Notes: generated from the sequence alone by a model not told the origin. 64,000 bases of DNA from Muribaculaceae bacterium (GCA_017405965.1 JAFQZK010000020.1:1-64000); one strand, 5' to 3'. Counted from the stretch's first letter, positions 1-8,759 are shown. Translations and numbers: made by a program.

Positions 1-349
1 TAGCGAGATCATGTACCGCGTCCTGATTTGGGATCCCGTTGCCGAGGAGTGGGTTCTGAGGACCGACTGGACCCTGTACGAGGGCACCGAGGGTGAGATC
101 TGGTTCGAGAACAACGGTGAGAAGGTTCGCATCGAGGCTTACGCCTTCATCGGACAGGACGTTAGCCAGGATGTGGCTTATGAGTTCACTGTAGCTACCG
201 CTCTCGACGAGCTGATGAGTGGCAAGACCGTTGCCGGCGTTCGCTACTTCAACATGGCTGGCCAGGAGATGCAGCAGGCCGAGGGTCTGACCATCGTGGT
301 TACCACCTACATCGACGGCACCACCAACGCTGTTAAGGTTGTGAAGTGA
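1..349 (+). CDS. C-terminal part of a secreted protein with sorting-like tail (5' end outside window)
   Basis: The reading frame is open from the left edge to a TGA at 347-349, so only the last ~115 residues are present. It matches the end of the next gene (1295-1643) without gaps at a constant offset of 1294 bases. It ends in a tail with AGQEMQQAEGLTIVV and a final KVVK, a pattern seen in two other genes here and resembling C-terminal sorting signals for type IX secretion. The part before it (YRVLIWDP...YEGTEGEIWFENNGEKVRIEAYAF) looks like a small beta-sandwich. Function unknown; probably a surface or secreted protein. The ATG at 11 is internal, not a start. Confidence 0.8.
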   Translation, partial: SEIMYRVLIWDPVAEEWVLRTDWTLYEGTEGEIWFENNGEKVRIEAYAFIGQDVSQDVAYEFTVATALDELMSGKTVAGVRYFNMAGQEMQQAEGLTIVVTTYIDGTTNAVKVVK

Positions 350-407
350 GCTATCGTCCTTTAGCTATAAACTGTTAGTTTTGGCTAAAGAGAATGAAAA
401 AATAAAA

Positions 408-436
408 AGAAGCGCAAAAAAACGCTTCTTTTTTTT
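408..436 (+). terminator. Intrinsic terminator
   Basis: AGAAGCG (408-414) pairs with CGCTTCT (423-429) around an A-rich loop and is followed by a T run to 436. It ends the truncated gene on the left. The T run also supplies the TTTG of the next promoter. Confidence 0.85.
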
Positions 437-464
437 GTGGATTTAATTAATCTTATTATTTTTG
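434..464 (+). promoter_or_regulatory. Bacteroidetes-type promoter for the 549 gene
   Basis: TTTG at 434-437, a 19-bp spacer and TATTTTTG at 457-464 match the -33/-7 consensus of the Bacteroidetes primary sigma factor. Transcription would start near 471, giving a leader of about 75 nt. Confidence 0.7.
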
Positions 465-548
465 CCCCGTAATTCAAAAAAGGATGAATTGTCATTTCGC
501 GAATTTGAGAATTATTTTTTTTTATTAACTGTTTAATATGTTCTTATT

Positions 549-1643
549 ATGAAGAAACTTTTTACTTTAATCGCAGTGGCCGCTATGGCATTCGTAGCTC
601 AGGCCAACGTTCTTTCAGTAGCTCAGGACACTTGGTATTCAGGTGTTTATCCCGTTTATGGTCTGTGGTATGACACTCCGGGTGAGAGCCAGATGATCTA
701 TCCCGCCGACATGCTGACTGAGATGGCTGGTGGCGACATCACCGAGCTTTCGTTCTTGACGCTTGGTACTCTCGGTGATAGCGAGTACGGTGACTTCTCC
801 GACTACACCATTGGTTTCTCTGGTGGTGAGCTTCAGTTGGCTCTCAAGGAGGTTGACCAGCTTGGTTTTGAGGAGGAAGTATTTGTAACCGGCGCAACGG
901 TTGTTGCTAACACTGTTCCCGAGTATGGTGCACTGACTCTGGACTTCGTTCTGGACGAGCCCTTCCACTACAATGGTGGCAACCTGCTTGTCGAGGTAAC
1001 TATCATTACCGAAGGTGGTTATGGCACAACCTACTTCCTGGGTACCGCCTTTGTTGACGAGTACGAGAATGACCTCTACTACGCCAGCATGTATGTAAAC
1101 TATGGCTACAGTGGCGATGTTTACAGCAGTGGTCTGTCTAGCTTCATCCCCGCTGTCGACTTCACCTATACTCCCGGCGGTGCTCCCGTTGAGCCTCCCG
1201 TAGAGCCCATTACTGTAGGCGCTCCCGTCTTCCAGGGCTACACCATCGATGGTATCACCGGTTACGGTGTTGGCATCACCCCGACCACCGAGGGCAGCGA
1301 CATCATGTACCGCGTCCTGATCTGGGATCCCGTTACCGAGGAGTGGGTTCTGAGGACCGACTGGACCCTGTATGAGGGCACCGAAGGTGAGATCTGGTTC
1401 GAGAACAACGGTGAGAAGGTTCGCATCGAGGCTTACGCCTTCATCGGCGACAACAGGAGCCAGGATGTAGCTTATGAGTTCACCGTAGCTACCGCTCTGG
1501 ACGAGCTCATGAGTGGCAAGACTGTTGCCAACGTTCGCTACTTCAACGTGGCTGGCCAGGAGATGCAGCAGGCCGAGGGTCTGACCATCGTGGTTACCAC
1601 CTACACCGACGGCACCACCAACGCTGTTAAGGTTGTGAAGTAA
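549..1643 (+). CDS. Secreted protein with sorting-like tail, paralogue of the preceding gene
   Basis: This 364-residue protein has a clean signal peptide (MKKLFTLIAVAAMAFVAQA). A mostly beta N-terminal domain (about 20-205) is rich in aromatic, Gly and acidic residues. A Pro-rich linker (about 210-220, APVEPPVEP) leads to a second beta domain, and a C-terminal tail (VRYFNVAGQEM...KVVK) resembles a type IX secretion sorting signal. Its last 339 bases align without gaps to the truncated gene at 11-349, so the two are tandem paralogues. The start at 549 fits the signal peptide and the promoter at 434-464. No enzymatic motif is seen. It is likely an exported or cell-surface protein of unknown role. 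Confidence 0.85.
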   Translation: MKKLFTLIAVAAMAFVAQANVLSVAQDTWYSGVYPVYGLWYDTPGESQMIYPADMLTEMAGGDITELSFLTLGTLGDSEYGDFSDYTIGFSGGELQLALKEVDQLGFEEEVFVTGATVVANTVPEYGALTLDFVLDEPFHYNGGNLLVEVTIITEGGYGTTYFLGTAFVDEYENDLYYASMYVNYGYSGDVYSSGLSSFIPAVDFTYTPGGAPVEPPVEPITVGAPVFQGYTIDGITGYGVGITPTTEGSDIMYRVLIWDPVTEEWVLRTDWTLYEGTEGEIWFENNGEKVRIEAYAFIGDNRSQDVAYEFTVATALDELMSGKTVANVRYFNVAGQEMQQAEGLTIVVTTYTDGTTNAVKVVK

Positions 1644-1672
1644 TTCAAGTAGCATTAGCTATTAGATGAAAT

Positions 1673-1704
1673 AAGAGGAGGCGCAAAATTTTGCGCCTCC
1701 TCTT
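1673..1704 (+). terminator. Perfect palindromic terminator
   Basis: A 16-bp half (1673-1688) and its exact complement (1689-1704) form a fully palindromic hairpin with A and T ends, just after the stop at 1643. It could work in both directions. Confidence 0.85.
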
Positions 1705-1733
1705 TGTTGTGTCGGTGATTTGTGGTAATTTTG
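1703..1733 (+). promoter_or_regulatory. Bacteroidetes-type promoter for dockerin gene
   Basis: TTTG at 1703-1706, 19 bp, then TAATTTTG at 1726-1733. The -33 element overlaps the last bases of the preceding terminator stem, as at 434-437. Predicted start near 1740, leader about 17 nt. Confidence 0.7.
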
Positions 1734-1756
1734 TGAAATTAATACCTGATAAGCTT

Positions 1757-2434
1757 ATGAAACATTGTTTGCTGTTATCGTTGCTTGCCTTGGTGATGTT
1801 GAACATCCATGCCCAGGTGCCCCAGTTTTCATCCAAGAGTTATGAAGACTGGGTCTATACCAATCCTGCCATCGAACTCAATCAGGCCAACATCCTCAAC
1901 AATCGCATTGTGCTTTACACCACAAGCCAAGGCCTTCACCTGACGTTGACTTCACCGGCGTTCGCCTGCCTTGCCGGTCATATCATCGACATGAATGTGA
2001 CCTGGATCACCGACCAATGGCAGAGCGATGGTTTCAATGTGAGTAAAGTGGCTCTCACGGCAACGCTACTCGACGAGGGCGGGATGCCTATCGATTCGGT
2101 GACGTTCAGGCCCGTCAGCGTGAGCCGCACCAATTACATCGACATGTCTATCCGTGTGCCCAAGACGATGTCGTCGGCACGGTTGCGCTTTGCCTCGTGG
2201 CGTGGCGATGTCAACAGCAACGGCGCCGTCAGGCAGATTGTGATGACCTCGTCGCTGTTTGGCGACGTCAACCTGGACGGTGAGGTTAGTGTGGCCGACG
2301 TCAATGCCGTGCTGGACCTGATTCTGGCTGGCAGCGATGACCAGGAACTGCTCAAGCGAGCCGATGTGAACCGCGACGGTGAGGTGAGTGTGGCCGATGT
2401 CAACGCTATCATTGATGTCATCGTGCGTGCTTGA
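1757..2434 (+). CDS. Secreted dockerin-domain protein
   Basis: The ATG at 1757 gives 225 residues beginning with a signal peptide (MKHCLLLSLLALVMLNIHA). An in-frame upstream ATG at 1691 lies inside the terminator/promoter and is unlikely. The middle is an unrecognised beta-rich domain. The last ~60 residues form a type I dockerin with two calcium-binding repeats (GDVNLDGEVSVADVNAVLDLI and DVNRDGEVSVADVNAIIDVI). Dockerins classically bind cohesins, but in Bacteroidales they often occur on secreted proteins without a recognised cellulosome. No cohesin is seen in the window. The partner and role are unknown. Confidence 0.8.
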   Translation: MKHCLLLSLLALVMLNIHAQVPQFSSKSYEDWVYTNPAIELNQANILNNRIVLYTTSQGLHLTLTSPAFACLAGHIIDMNVTWITDQWQSDGFNVSKVALTATLLDEGGMPIDSVTFRPVSVSRTNYIDMSIRVPKTMSSARLRFASWRGDVNSNGAVRQIVMTSSLFGDVNLDGEVSVADVNAVLDLILAGSDDQELLKRADVNRDGEVSVADVNAIIDVIVRA

Positions 2435-2812
2435 TGTTCTGGACAGCGCTGGGATGCGCCTGCCTGCGGGTGGCTTGTCTGGTGGTGATGTCAAATTGTA
2501 AGCATCGATGATTGTCGCACGACAGTTTGTATGGCTGGTTTGCACGTTTTGTTACCCTTTATCCTTTATTATATTGAAAAAAATAAGTCAAAACTTGTGT
2601 ATTCCATTTTTTTGATATACCTTTGCTTGATTAATTATTGATTGGCCTGAATTAAATGTGATTTCAGAATGAAAATCAGCGAAAATGTGCTAAGAATGGC
2701 GATTATTAGGCGATTTTCTTTCTTAAAGAACGTTAAATTTTGGCTGTATTAGAAATTTATATTACTTTTGCGACAAATTTAACTAACAGTGTTTAATAAA
2801 ATTTTATTAAAA
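2435..2812 (+). promoter_or_regulatory. Intergenic region with one strong and one weaker promoter for ompA
   Basis: This 378-bp stretch has no gene. A near-consensus promoter has TTTG at 2739-2742, a 20-bp spacer and TACTTTTG at 2763-2770, giving a leader of about 35 nt. A weaker candidate upstream has TTGTG at 2595-2599 and TACCTTTG at 2618-2625. The AT-rich leader fits a highly expressed porin gene. Confidence 0.6.
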
Positions 2813-4057
2813 ATGAAAAAGATTATCTTGACTTTAGCCCTTTTGATGGGCGTGTTTGCTGCTCAGGCTCAGTCTCTTGAGCAGAACAAGTTCTTTGACA
2901 ACATGTCGGTAACCTTGAAGGGTGGTGCTATCATGCCCTTCCAGGGTTATGCATTCTGGCCCAGCGCTCGTGGCATCTTCGGTTTGGAGATCAAGAAGCA
3001 GCTGACTCCGGTATTCGGCATGGGCGTTGAGGGTGAGGCTACCATCAACACCACCAGCTGGCAGAAGGAGCCCAACTACTGGGGACCCAAGAGCCCGAAC
3101 ATCATCGACCACACCCTGGCCGGTCTGTTTGGTACTGTAAACCTGGGTAACCTCTTCGCAGGTTATGCTGGCAAGCCCCGCTTCTTCGAGCTCGAGGGCG
3201 TTATCGGTGCTGGTTGGCTGCATGCTTTCCACCGCACTGAGTCGGCTAATGTTTATGGCAATGACTACAACAGCTGGTACACCAAGGCTGGTGCTAACCT
3301 GAACTTCAACTTCGGTGAGAGCCGTGCTTTCACCTTCAGCTTGAAGCCCGCTGTTGTTTGGGACATGAATGGTGACATCATGATTCCTTATCGCCACAAC
3401 ACCAATGCCCGCGCTGAGTGGGAAGGCGAGCCCCGCAACGGCAAGAGCCAGATGAACGCTAACCACGCTGCTGTAGAGCTTGAGGCTGGTCTGACTTACC
3501 ACTTCAAGGGTAGCAACGGCGAGCGCTACATCACCTTCTGCCCCTACAAGTACAGCCAGGATGACATCGACGCTCTGAACGGTCAGATCAATGGTCTGCG
3601 TGGCCAGCTCAACGGTCTGCAGGGTGACCTCGACGCCGCTAACGCTCGCAACGCTCAGCTCCAGCGCGACCTGGATGCTGCTCGCAAGGCTAAGCAGCCC
3701 GAGCCCGCAAAGGCAGTTGATCCCAACGCTAAGTACATGAACGTTCTCGTTCACTTCAAGGTTAACAAGACCAACATCACCGCTGACCAGCAGCCCAATG
3801 TTGAGCGCGTTGCCATGTACCTGAAGAACAACCCCACTGCCACTGTTGACATCAAGGGTTATGCTTCGACCGAGGGCCCGCACGACAACAACATCCGCCT
3901 GGCCAATGGCCGCGCCGAGGCTGTTAAGAACATGCTGATCAACAAGTACAAAATTGAGCCCAGCCGCATCACCGCTCAGGGTTGTGGCGAGACCGACATG
4001 TTCCAGGAGCTCAGCTGGAACCGCGTTTCGATCTGCGAGCTCATCGTTAAGAACTAA
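2813..4057 (+). CDS. OmpA-family outer-membrane protein
   Basis: This 414-residue protein starts with a signal peptide (MKKIILTLALLMGVFAAQAQ). I prefer the ATG at 2813 over 2789 for that reason. Residues about 25-245 form an N-terminal beta-barrel-like domain rich in Gly and aromatics. Residues about 255-300 are a short coiled coil (QINGLRGQLNGLQGDLDAANAR). The C-terminal OmpA/MotB domain contains NVLVHFKVNKTNI and the peptidoglycan-binding signature TVDIKGYASTEGPHDNN...LANGRAEAV. The family anchors the outer membrane to peptidoglycan. Strong codon bias and a consensus promoter suggest high expression. It is flanked by a strong promoter and a terminator, so it is probably monocistronic. Confidence 0.93.
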   Translation: MKKIILTLALLMGVFAAQAQSLEQNKFFDNMSVTLKGGAIMPFQGYAFWPSARGIFGLEIKKQLTPVFGMGVEGEATINTTSWQKEPNYWGPKSPNIIDHTLAGLFGTVNLGNLFAGYAGKPRFFELEGVIGAGWLHAFHRTESANVYGNDYNSWYTKAGANLNFNFGESRAFTFSLKPAVVWDMNGDIMIPYRHNTNARAEWEGEPRNGKSQMNANHAAVELEAGLTYHFKGSNGERYITFCPYKYSQDDIDALNGQINGLRGQLNGLQGDLDAANARNAQLQRDLDAARKAKQPEPAKAVDPNAKYMNVLVHFKVNKTNITADQQPNVERVAMYLKNNPTATVDIKGYASTEGPHDNNIRLANGRAEAVKNMLINKYKIEPSRITAQGCGETDMFQELSWNRVSICELIVKN

Positions 4058-4103
4058 TTCTTGACGTCGCAAGAAACAGCGTGTTCTGAGTAACACAACA
4101 AAC

Positions 4104-4141
4104 AATCTCCCTGCTGGCATCTGCCGGCAGGGAGATTTATT
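4104..4141 (+). terminator. Terminator after ompA
   Basis: AATCTCCCTGC (4104-4114) pairs with GCAGGGAGATT (4127-4137), followed by TTATTTT. It lies between the convergent ompA and lipoprotein genes and may serve both. Confidence 0.8.
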
Positions 4142-4177
4142 TTGTGCCTGTTGTTGCCGATTGTGAGAGGCTGAGGT

Positions 4178-4813
4178 TTACTTGAGGCGGCGCATGTGCT
4201 CTTGGTCGAGTTGGGAGGCGTAACGCTCGCGGATGATGCGGGCCACGGCGTCGCCGCGGTTGATGCGCTCGACGGTGATGCGCTGCAGCGAGTCGTTGAG
4301 CAGGCTGTCCTGGCGCACCATGCGTAGCTCGTCTTCACGCTTGAGCGTCGAGCTCTCGGCTGCCTTGAGGTAATCCTGCCAGAGGGCGACACGGGCGTTG
4401 ATGATGTCGTTGCGGTTATTGACAAAGTGCATGTAGTCTCGGTTATGGGCACTGCCGGTCGCTCTCCACGAGCCGGGCTTGATGTCGAGGGCGATATTGC
4501 CTGCCTCGAGCACGAAGTGGAAGGGACGCGTCGTGTCGTTGTCCCAGCGCAGGAGTGCCACTTTAGCGCCGTCGATCTGTCCCTTGAAGGTGAACCTCCC
4601 CTCGTGGGCGCGCGCAGTGCCGCACACCCGCAGCTTGTTGTAGTCCTCCTCGAGCACGAGCAGCGTGGCGCTGTCGCGTTTCATCTGGCCGTCGAGCGAG
4701 CAGGTCACGGTATAGCTCTTGGGGCCTGAGGCACCTTGCTGGTCGCATCCGGTCATCATAGCGGCGAGGCAGAAGCCTGCTGCCAGTCCGGTTATCAGTG
4801 TTTTCTTTTTCAT
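4178..4813 (-). CDS. DUF4369-like lipoprotein
   Basis: The start at 4813 gives 211 residues with a lipoprotein signal (MKKKTLITGLAAGFCLAAMMTGC). An upstream in-frame ATG at 4897 would put 28 unlikely residues before it. The sequence after the lipobox (YTVTCSLDGQMKRDSATLLVL...GRFTFKGQIDG...FVLEAGNIALDI) has the pattern of the DUF4369 domain found at the N terminus of Bacteroidetes thioredoxin-like lipoproteins. Here no thioredoxin domain or CxxC follows, only a charged helical tail. It is divergent from dipeptidyl peptidase IV, with a shared 95-bp promoter region. Role unknown, probably at the inner face of the envelope. Confidence 0.75.
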   Translation of the reverse strand: MKKKTLITGLAAGFCLAAMMTGCDQQGASGPKSYTVTCSLDGQMKRDSATLLVLEEDYNKLRVCGTARAHEGRFTFKGQIDGAKVALLRWDNDTTRPFHFVLEAGNIALDIKPGSWRATGSAHNRDYMHFVNNRNDIINARVALWQDYLKAAESSTLKREDELRMVRQDSLLNDSLQRITVERINRGDAVARIIRERYASQLDQEHMRRLK

Positions 4814-4908
4814 CGTGAGCGCAAAGTTACAAAACTTTTGCCCTGTTTTCAGAATAAAGCCGTAAATTTGCGACAGAATATCAACCAATGACATCAAACC
4901 TCAAGACA
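4814..4908. promoter_or_regulatory. Divergent promoter region
   Basis: On the + strand TAAATTTG at 4863-4870 is a good -7 element for the peptidase gene; the nearest TTTG (4837-4840) is 22 bp upstream. On the - strand TAACTTTG (4829 to 4822) is a possible -7 for the lipoprotein gene, which would give a very short leader. The two would share the same short region. Confidence 0.45.
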
Positions 4909-7089
4909 ATGAAGACAAACAGACTACATGGCTTGACGCTGTTGCTGCTGGCTTTGCTGGCGCTGCCGATGACGGCTCAACAGCAGTTCACACTCGAGGA
5001 CCTGAACTTCGGTGGCAAGAACTACCGTAACATGATTCCGCAGAACCGTTCGCTCACGTGGTGGGGCGACCAGCTGGTGCGCCTCGGCAAGGACACCTGC
5101 TGGACGGTGGATCCCGTCAAGGGCAAGGAGAAAGTGCTCTTCACGCGCGACCGCCTCAACAAGGGCGCCGGCCTGACCGAGGAGGGAATGCAGATCGGCA
5201 GTCTCAATTATGCGTCCTTCCCCTATGCCGGCAAGCCCGTGGCGTTGCTCTACAACAACAATGAGCGCCTGCTCGTCAACTTCAAGACGCGCAAGGTGGA
5301 TTGGCGGCAGAGCAGGGTAGTGGGCGCTGTGGCCGAGGAATGGAACAACCAGAGCCACGCCATGGCCTATGTCAAGGACGATAACCTGTATGTCACCGAT
5401 GCCGCCGGCAACACCCGCCAGGTGACCAGCGACGGCTCGCGCGACCTGGTCTATGGCCAGAGTGTTCACCGCAACGAGTTCGGCATCGAGGGTGGTCTGT
5501 TCTGGAACCCTCAAGGCTCGCGATTGGCCTTCTACCGCATGGACCAGAGCATGGTGACCGACTATCCGCTGGTCGATGTCCCCGAGCTTGACGATACCAC
5601 TCGCGTCATTGCCGAGCCTGCTCCCGAGAAATACCCGATGGCTGGCCAGACATCCCATCTGGTGTGGGTGGGCGTACTCGACGTGGCCACGGGCGACACT
5701 GTCTATCTCAAGGCCGGTGACCCCACCGATCGCTATTTCTCCAATATTTCCTGGAATCCCGAGGGCAACATCGTCTATATGATGGAGGGCAACCGCGACC
5801 AGAACGTGGTGGACCTTGTTGCCTACGATGCTGCGACCGGCAACCGCATCAAGGCGCTTTATCACGAGGAACATCCCAAATACGTAGAGCCGCAATTCCC
5901 CATCACCTTCCTGCCGTGGGACAACGAGAAATTCATCCTGTGGAGCGAGAAGGACGGCTTCAACCACCTCTACCTCTACGACATCAACGGCAACCAGTTG
6001 CGCCAGCTCACGCGTGGCGAGTGGGTGGTGATGGAGCTGTTGGGTTTTGACACCGAGCGCAAGGCTGTCATCATCAGCGCCAATGCCGACAGTCCCATTC
6101 AGCAGAACCTCTACCGTGTGGATGTCACCACCGGTCAGCTCACCCGCATCGACGAGGGTGGCAAGGGATGGCACAGCGGCCGCTTGAGCGACAGCGGAGC
6201 TTGGCTCATCGACAACTATCAGGAGCCCGACGTGCCCCGCAACATCGCCGTCGTGGACACCCGCAACAACAAGCAATACCGCTACTTCAGTGCTCCCGAT
6301 CCCTGGCAGGGTTACACGGTACCCGAGTATCGCTGCGGCTCCATCAAGGCCGCCGACGGTGTGACCGACCTCTACTACCGTCTGGTGCTGCCCACCGACT
6401 TCGACGAGACGAAGAAATATCCCACCGTTGTCTATGTTTACGGTGGCCCGCACGCCCACAACGTGGATGCCCGCTGGCACTGGAGCAGCCGCAGTTGGGA
6501 GACCTATATGGCACAGCGCGGTTATGTCCTCTTTATCCTCGACAACCGTGGAAGCGAGAATCGTGGTCGTGACTTCGAGCAGGCCACTTTCCGCCAGTTG
6601 GGCCAGGTCGAGATGCAGGACCAGATGTGTGGTGTGGATTTCCTGCGTACCCTCAACTACGTGGACACGGCTCGCCTGGGCGTGCACGGATGGAGCTTCG
6701 GTGGCTTCATGACCATCAGCCTGATGACCAACTATCCCGATGTCTTCAAGGTGGGTGTCGCCGGCGGCCCCGTCATCGACTGGAAATGGTATGAGGTCAT
6801 GTATGGCGAGCGCTACATGGACACGCCCCAGACCAATCCCGAGGGCTACAAGAAGACCAGCCTGATCGATAAGGCTGCCGACCTCAAGGGCCGTCTGCAG
6901 ATCATTATCGGCCTGAACGATCCCACCGTGGTGCCCCAGCACGCTTACAGCTTCCTCAAGGCCTGCATCGCTGCAGGCACGCAGCCCGACTTCTACGTCT
7001 ATCCCGGTCAGGGCCACAACATGCGTGGCCACCAGAGCGTCCACTTGCATGAGCGCATCACCCGCTACTTCGATGACTATTTGAAGTGA
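4909..7089 (+). CDS. Dipeptidyl peptidase IV (S9B prolyl peptidase)
   Basis: This 726-residue protein (from ATG 4909; 4888 is a possible earlier start) has a signal peptide (LLLLALLALPMTA). The N-terminal two thirds is a beta-propeller with DPP-IV signatures (IEGGLFWNPQGSRLAFYRMDQS). The C-terminal alpha/beta-hydrolase domain contains the nucleophile motif GWSFGGFM, an Asp in LNDPTVVPQ and the His in GQGHNMRG, the catalytic triad of family S9B. Such enzymes remove X-Pro or X-Ala dipeptides from peptide N termini in the periplasm and support growth on proteins, which fits the amino-acid fermentation genes downstream. The length is normal for the family. Confidence 0.93.
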   Translation: MKTNRLHGLTLLLLALLALPMTAQQQFTLEDLNFGGKNYRNMIPQNRSLTWWGDQLVRLGKDTCWTVDPVKGKEKVLFTRDRLNKGAGLTEEGMQIGSLNYASFPYAGKPVALLYNNNERLLVNFKTRKVDWRQSRVVGAVAEEWNNQSHAMAYVKDDNLYVTDAAGNTRQVTSDGSRDLVYGQSVHRNEFGIEGGLFWNPQGSRLAFYRMDQSMVTDYPLVDVPELDDTTRVIAEPAPEKYPMAGQTSHLVWVGVLDVATGDTVYLKAGDPTDRYFSNISWNPEGNIVYMMEGNRDQNVVDLVAYDAATGNRIKALYHEEHPKYVEPQFPITFLPWDNEKFILWSEKDGFNHLYLYDINGNQLRQLTRGEWVVMELLGFDTERKAVIISANADSPIQQNLYRVDVTTGQLTRIDEGGKGWHSGRLSDSGAWLIDNYQEPDVPRNIAVVDTRNNKQYRYFSAPDPWQGYTVPEYRCGSIKAADGVTDLYYRLVLPTDFDETKKYPTVVYVYGGPHAHNVDARWHWSSRSWETYMAQRGYVLFILDNRGSENRGRDFEQATFRQLGQVEMQDQMCGVDFLRTLNYVDTARLGVHGWSFGGFMTISLMTNYPDVFKVGVAGGPVIDWKWYEVMYGERYMDTPQTNPEGYKKTSLIDKAADLKGRLQIIIGLNDPTVVPQHAYSFLKACIAAGTQPDFYVYPGQGHNMRGHQSVHLHERITRYFDDYLK

Positions 7090-7242
7090 TGACCTGAGTA
7101 TCAGGCTTTTAGTTAACTAAATAGACTGTTCTTCTCGGCGTTCCTTGAAGCCATCGGCTACAGGGAAACACCCACGCTGTACACGTGATTCTGCTTGAAT
7201 TGGGGTGGTTATAAAGCACTTTTTTAATTCATTTTTCCTATT

Positions 7243-7761
7243 ATGAACAGATTTTCTTTTTTCTTGTCTTCTATCGTGATGCTGACACTCTCATTTAGTG
7301 CATCTGCCGATAACTTCCTGCGAGGCGACAACAACCTGGATGGCAAGGTGGATATCAGCGATGTGACCGCCCTGATTAACTACATTCTTACAGATCATTG
7401 GACCAGTGGCTCGTATTATGATGATGGCTTTTGGGTAGTGTTTACCGATAATTATGGCAACGAAGAATATCATCAGCTCGATCAGTATTATGATGAGAAT
7501 ACTGTATATACCACCTTCTCTGCTGACGGTGTGTTCAATGGTTTGTGTCCATTTCATTTTAGAATCGACGGGGTTGATTATGGTGCCGATTTTTTCCTGA
7601 CCGATGTTTTACTGGGTAATCCATTTGTTAACCCTCTAAAACCAGGTAGAAATAACTATATGATTCCTGATGGATTGTATCATATTGGCATTGTGATAGA
7701 TAATGGCGCTCATGATCATGATTATTATGTTTATGTTCAGCCGCTATACGTTGTTAATTGA
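7243..7761 (+). CDS. Small secreted protein with a dockerin-like repeat near the N terminus
   Basis: This 172-residue protein has a signal peptide (MNRFSFFLSSIVMLTLSFSASA) followed at once by one dockerin-type calcium repeat (GDNNLDGKVDISDVTALINYIL). The remainder (about 55-172) is acidic and aromatic-rich, with several DxDxY stretches and no recognised domain. Dockerins usually have two repeats at the C terminus, so the single N-terminal position is odd. Base composition is more AT-rich than in the neighbours. No clear promoter was seen upstream. Function unknown. Confidence 0.7.
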   Translation: MNRFSFFLSSIVMLTLSFSASADNFLRGDNNLDGKVDISDVTALINYILTDHWTSGSYYDDGFWVVFTDNYGNEEYHQLDQYYDENTVYTTFSADGVFNGLCPFHFRIDGVDYGADFFLTDVLLGNPFVNPLKPGRNNYMIPDGLYHIGIVIDNGAHDHDYYVYVQPLYVVN

Positions 7762-7791
7762 TGAGTTAGCTTTTCAAGAATACTATAGCAA

Positions 7792-7837
7792 AAAAGTTGT
7801 CGCCGACTATCTGTAAGAAAAGTCGGCGACAACTTTT
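7792..7837. terminator. Strong bidirectional terminator
   Basis: A 17-bp stem (7792-7808 with 7821-7837, core GTTGTCGCCGAC) with A and T tracts on the outsides lies between convergent genes and should stop transcription from both. Confidence 0.88.
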
Positions 7838-7871
7838 ATTTTGTGGTAATTGAACCGTCTCTATTGAGGCT

Positions 7872-8759
7872 TTACTTCATCACCTTAGTGGTGCTTGTGG
7901 TGCCGTCGGTGTAGGTGGTCACGACGATGGTCAGGCCGTTGGCCTCGGTCATCTCCTGACCGGCGATGTTGTAGTAGCGTACACCGGCTACCTGCTTGTC
8001 AACAGCAGCCTCGTTGATGCCTGTCATACCCGGAGTCTTGAACTCGAGACTTGCCAAGGGGCCCCATTCGCCAAGGGCGTTCTTGCCGATCGAGAAGGCG
8101 ATGTACCAGGTGTCGGGCTCGGCATTCCATTGAGCCTCATCAACACCATACTGGTCCCAATAGGGATCATAGGGATTGTCCTGCTTGAGGTAGTTGAGCA
8201 GGTTCTCCATGCCCCAATCCTCAGACTCATAGGCCGATTTCAGGATGATGATGTCGTGGTGAACGGCCACTTCCTCGTTGGGGGTGTAGATCACAAACTG
8301 GTAATAGCCGTAATCCTCATTGCCGCCGAACTCGCCGATCTCGATGCTCATCACAGCCTCGCCGGTGCCACCTATGTTGGCGGTGGTCACGGGAATGATG
8401 ATCATGTCGGCATCCACGCCGTCGGCATCCCAGCATTGAACATAAATCTCATAATCCTTGCCAGGCGACTGGTCGGTCCAGGTGTGCTGGTAGGTCTCGG
8501 TCTTGGTGATGCCCCAGGCCTTGATCATGTCGGCCATGGTCTGGAAACCCATCCAGGGCCCGAACATGGCAAACTGTTGTTCGGCCGTGCCGGCTTCAAA
8601 CAGGCAGATGGCATAACCTGCCGCTTCACTGTTGGGCGAGAAAGTGATGGTAATGAAATCGGTGCCCACTTCATCAACGGTGTAGTCCACCGAGGGCTGG
8701 GCGTTCATGCACACGCTTGTCAGCAAGGCTGCAAGCACAAGAAGTAATTGTTTCATCAT
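7872..8759 (-). CDS. Secreted protein with C-terminal sorting-like tail
   Basis: This 295-residue protein has a signal peptide (MMKQLLLVLAALLTSVCMNA) and a body that starts with an FN3-like beta segment (VDYTVDEVGTDFITITFSPN). A second beta region holds an EIGEFGGNEDYGYYQFVIYTP stretch, and the tail AGQEMTEANGLTIVV ends in KVMK. The tail matches those of the proteins at the left edge. No catalytic motif is seen. It is likely exported through the type IX route or retained on the surface; role unknown. Confidence 0.8.
   Translation of the reverse strand: MMKQLLLVLAALLTSVCMNAQPSVDYTVDEVGTDFITITFSPNSEAAGYAICLFEAGTAEQQFAMFGPWMGFQTMADMIKAWGITKTETYQHTWTDQSPGKDYEIYVQCWDADGVDADMIIIPVTTANIGGTGEAVMSIEIGEFGGNEDYGYYQFVIYTPNEEVAVHHDIIILKSAYESEDWGMENLLNYLKQDNPYDPYWDQYGVDEAQWNAEPDTWYIAFSIGKNALGEWGPLASLEFKTPGMTGINEAAVDKQVAGVRYYNIAGQEMTEANGLTIVVTTYTDGTTSTTKVMK

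Noticed and set aside
639-1655. 338-codon open frame on the - strand
   Set aside because: Antisense to the secreted protein with signal peptide and sorting-like tail.
4924-7050. 708-codon open frame on the - strand
   Set aside because: It lies fully opposite the dipeptidyl peptidase IV gene with clear catalytic motifs. Strong codon bias leaves the reverse frame open; its translation has no recognisable domain.
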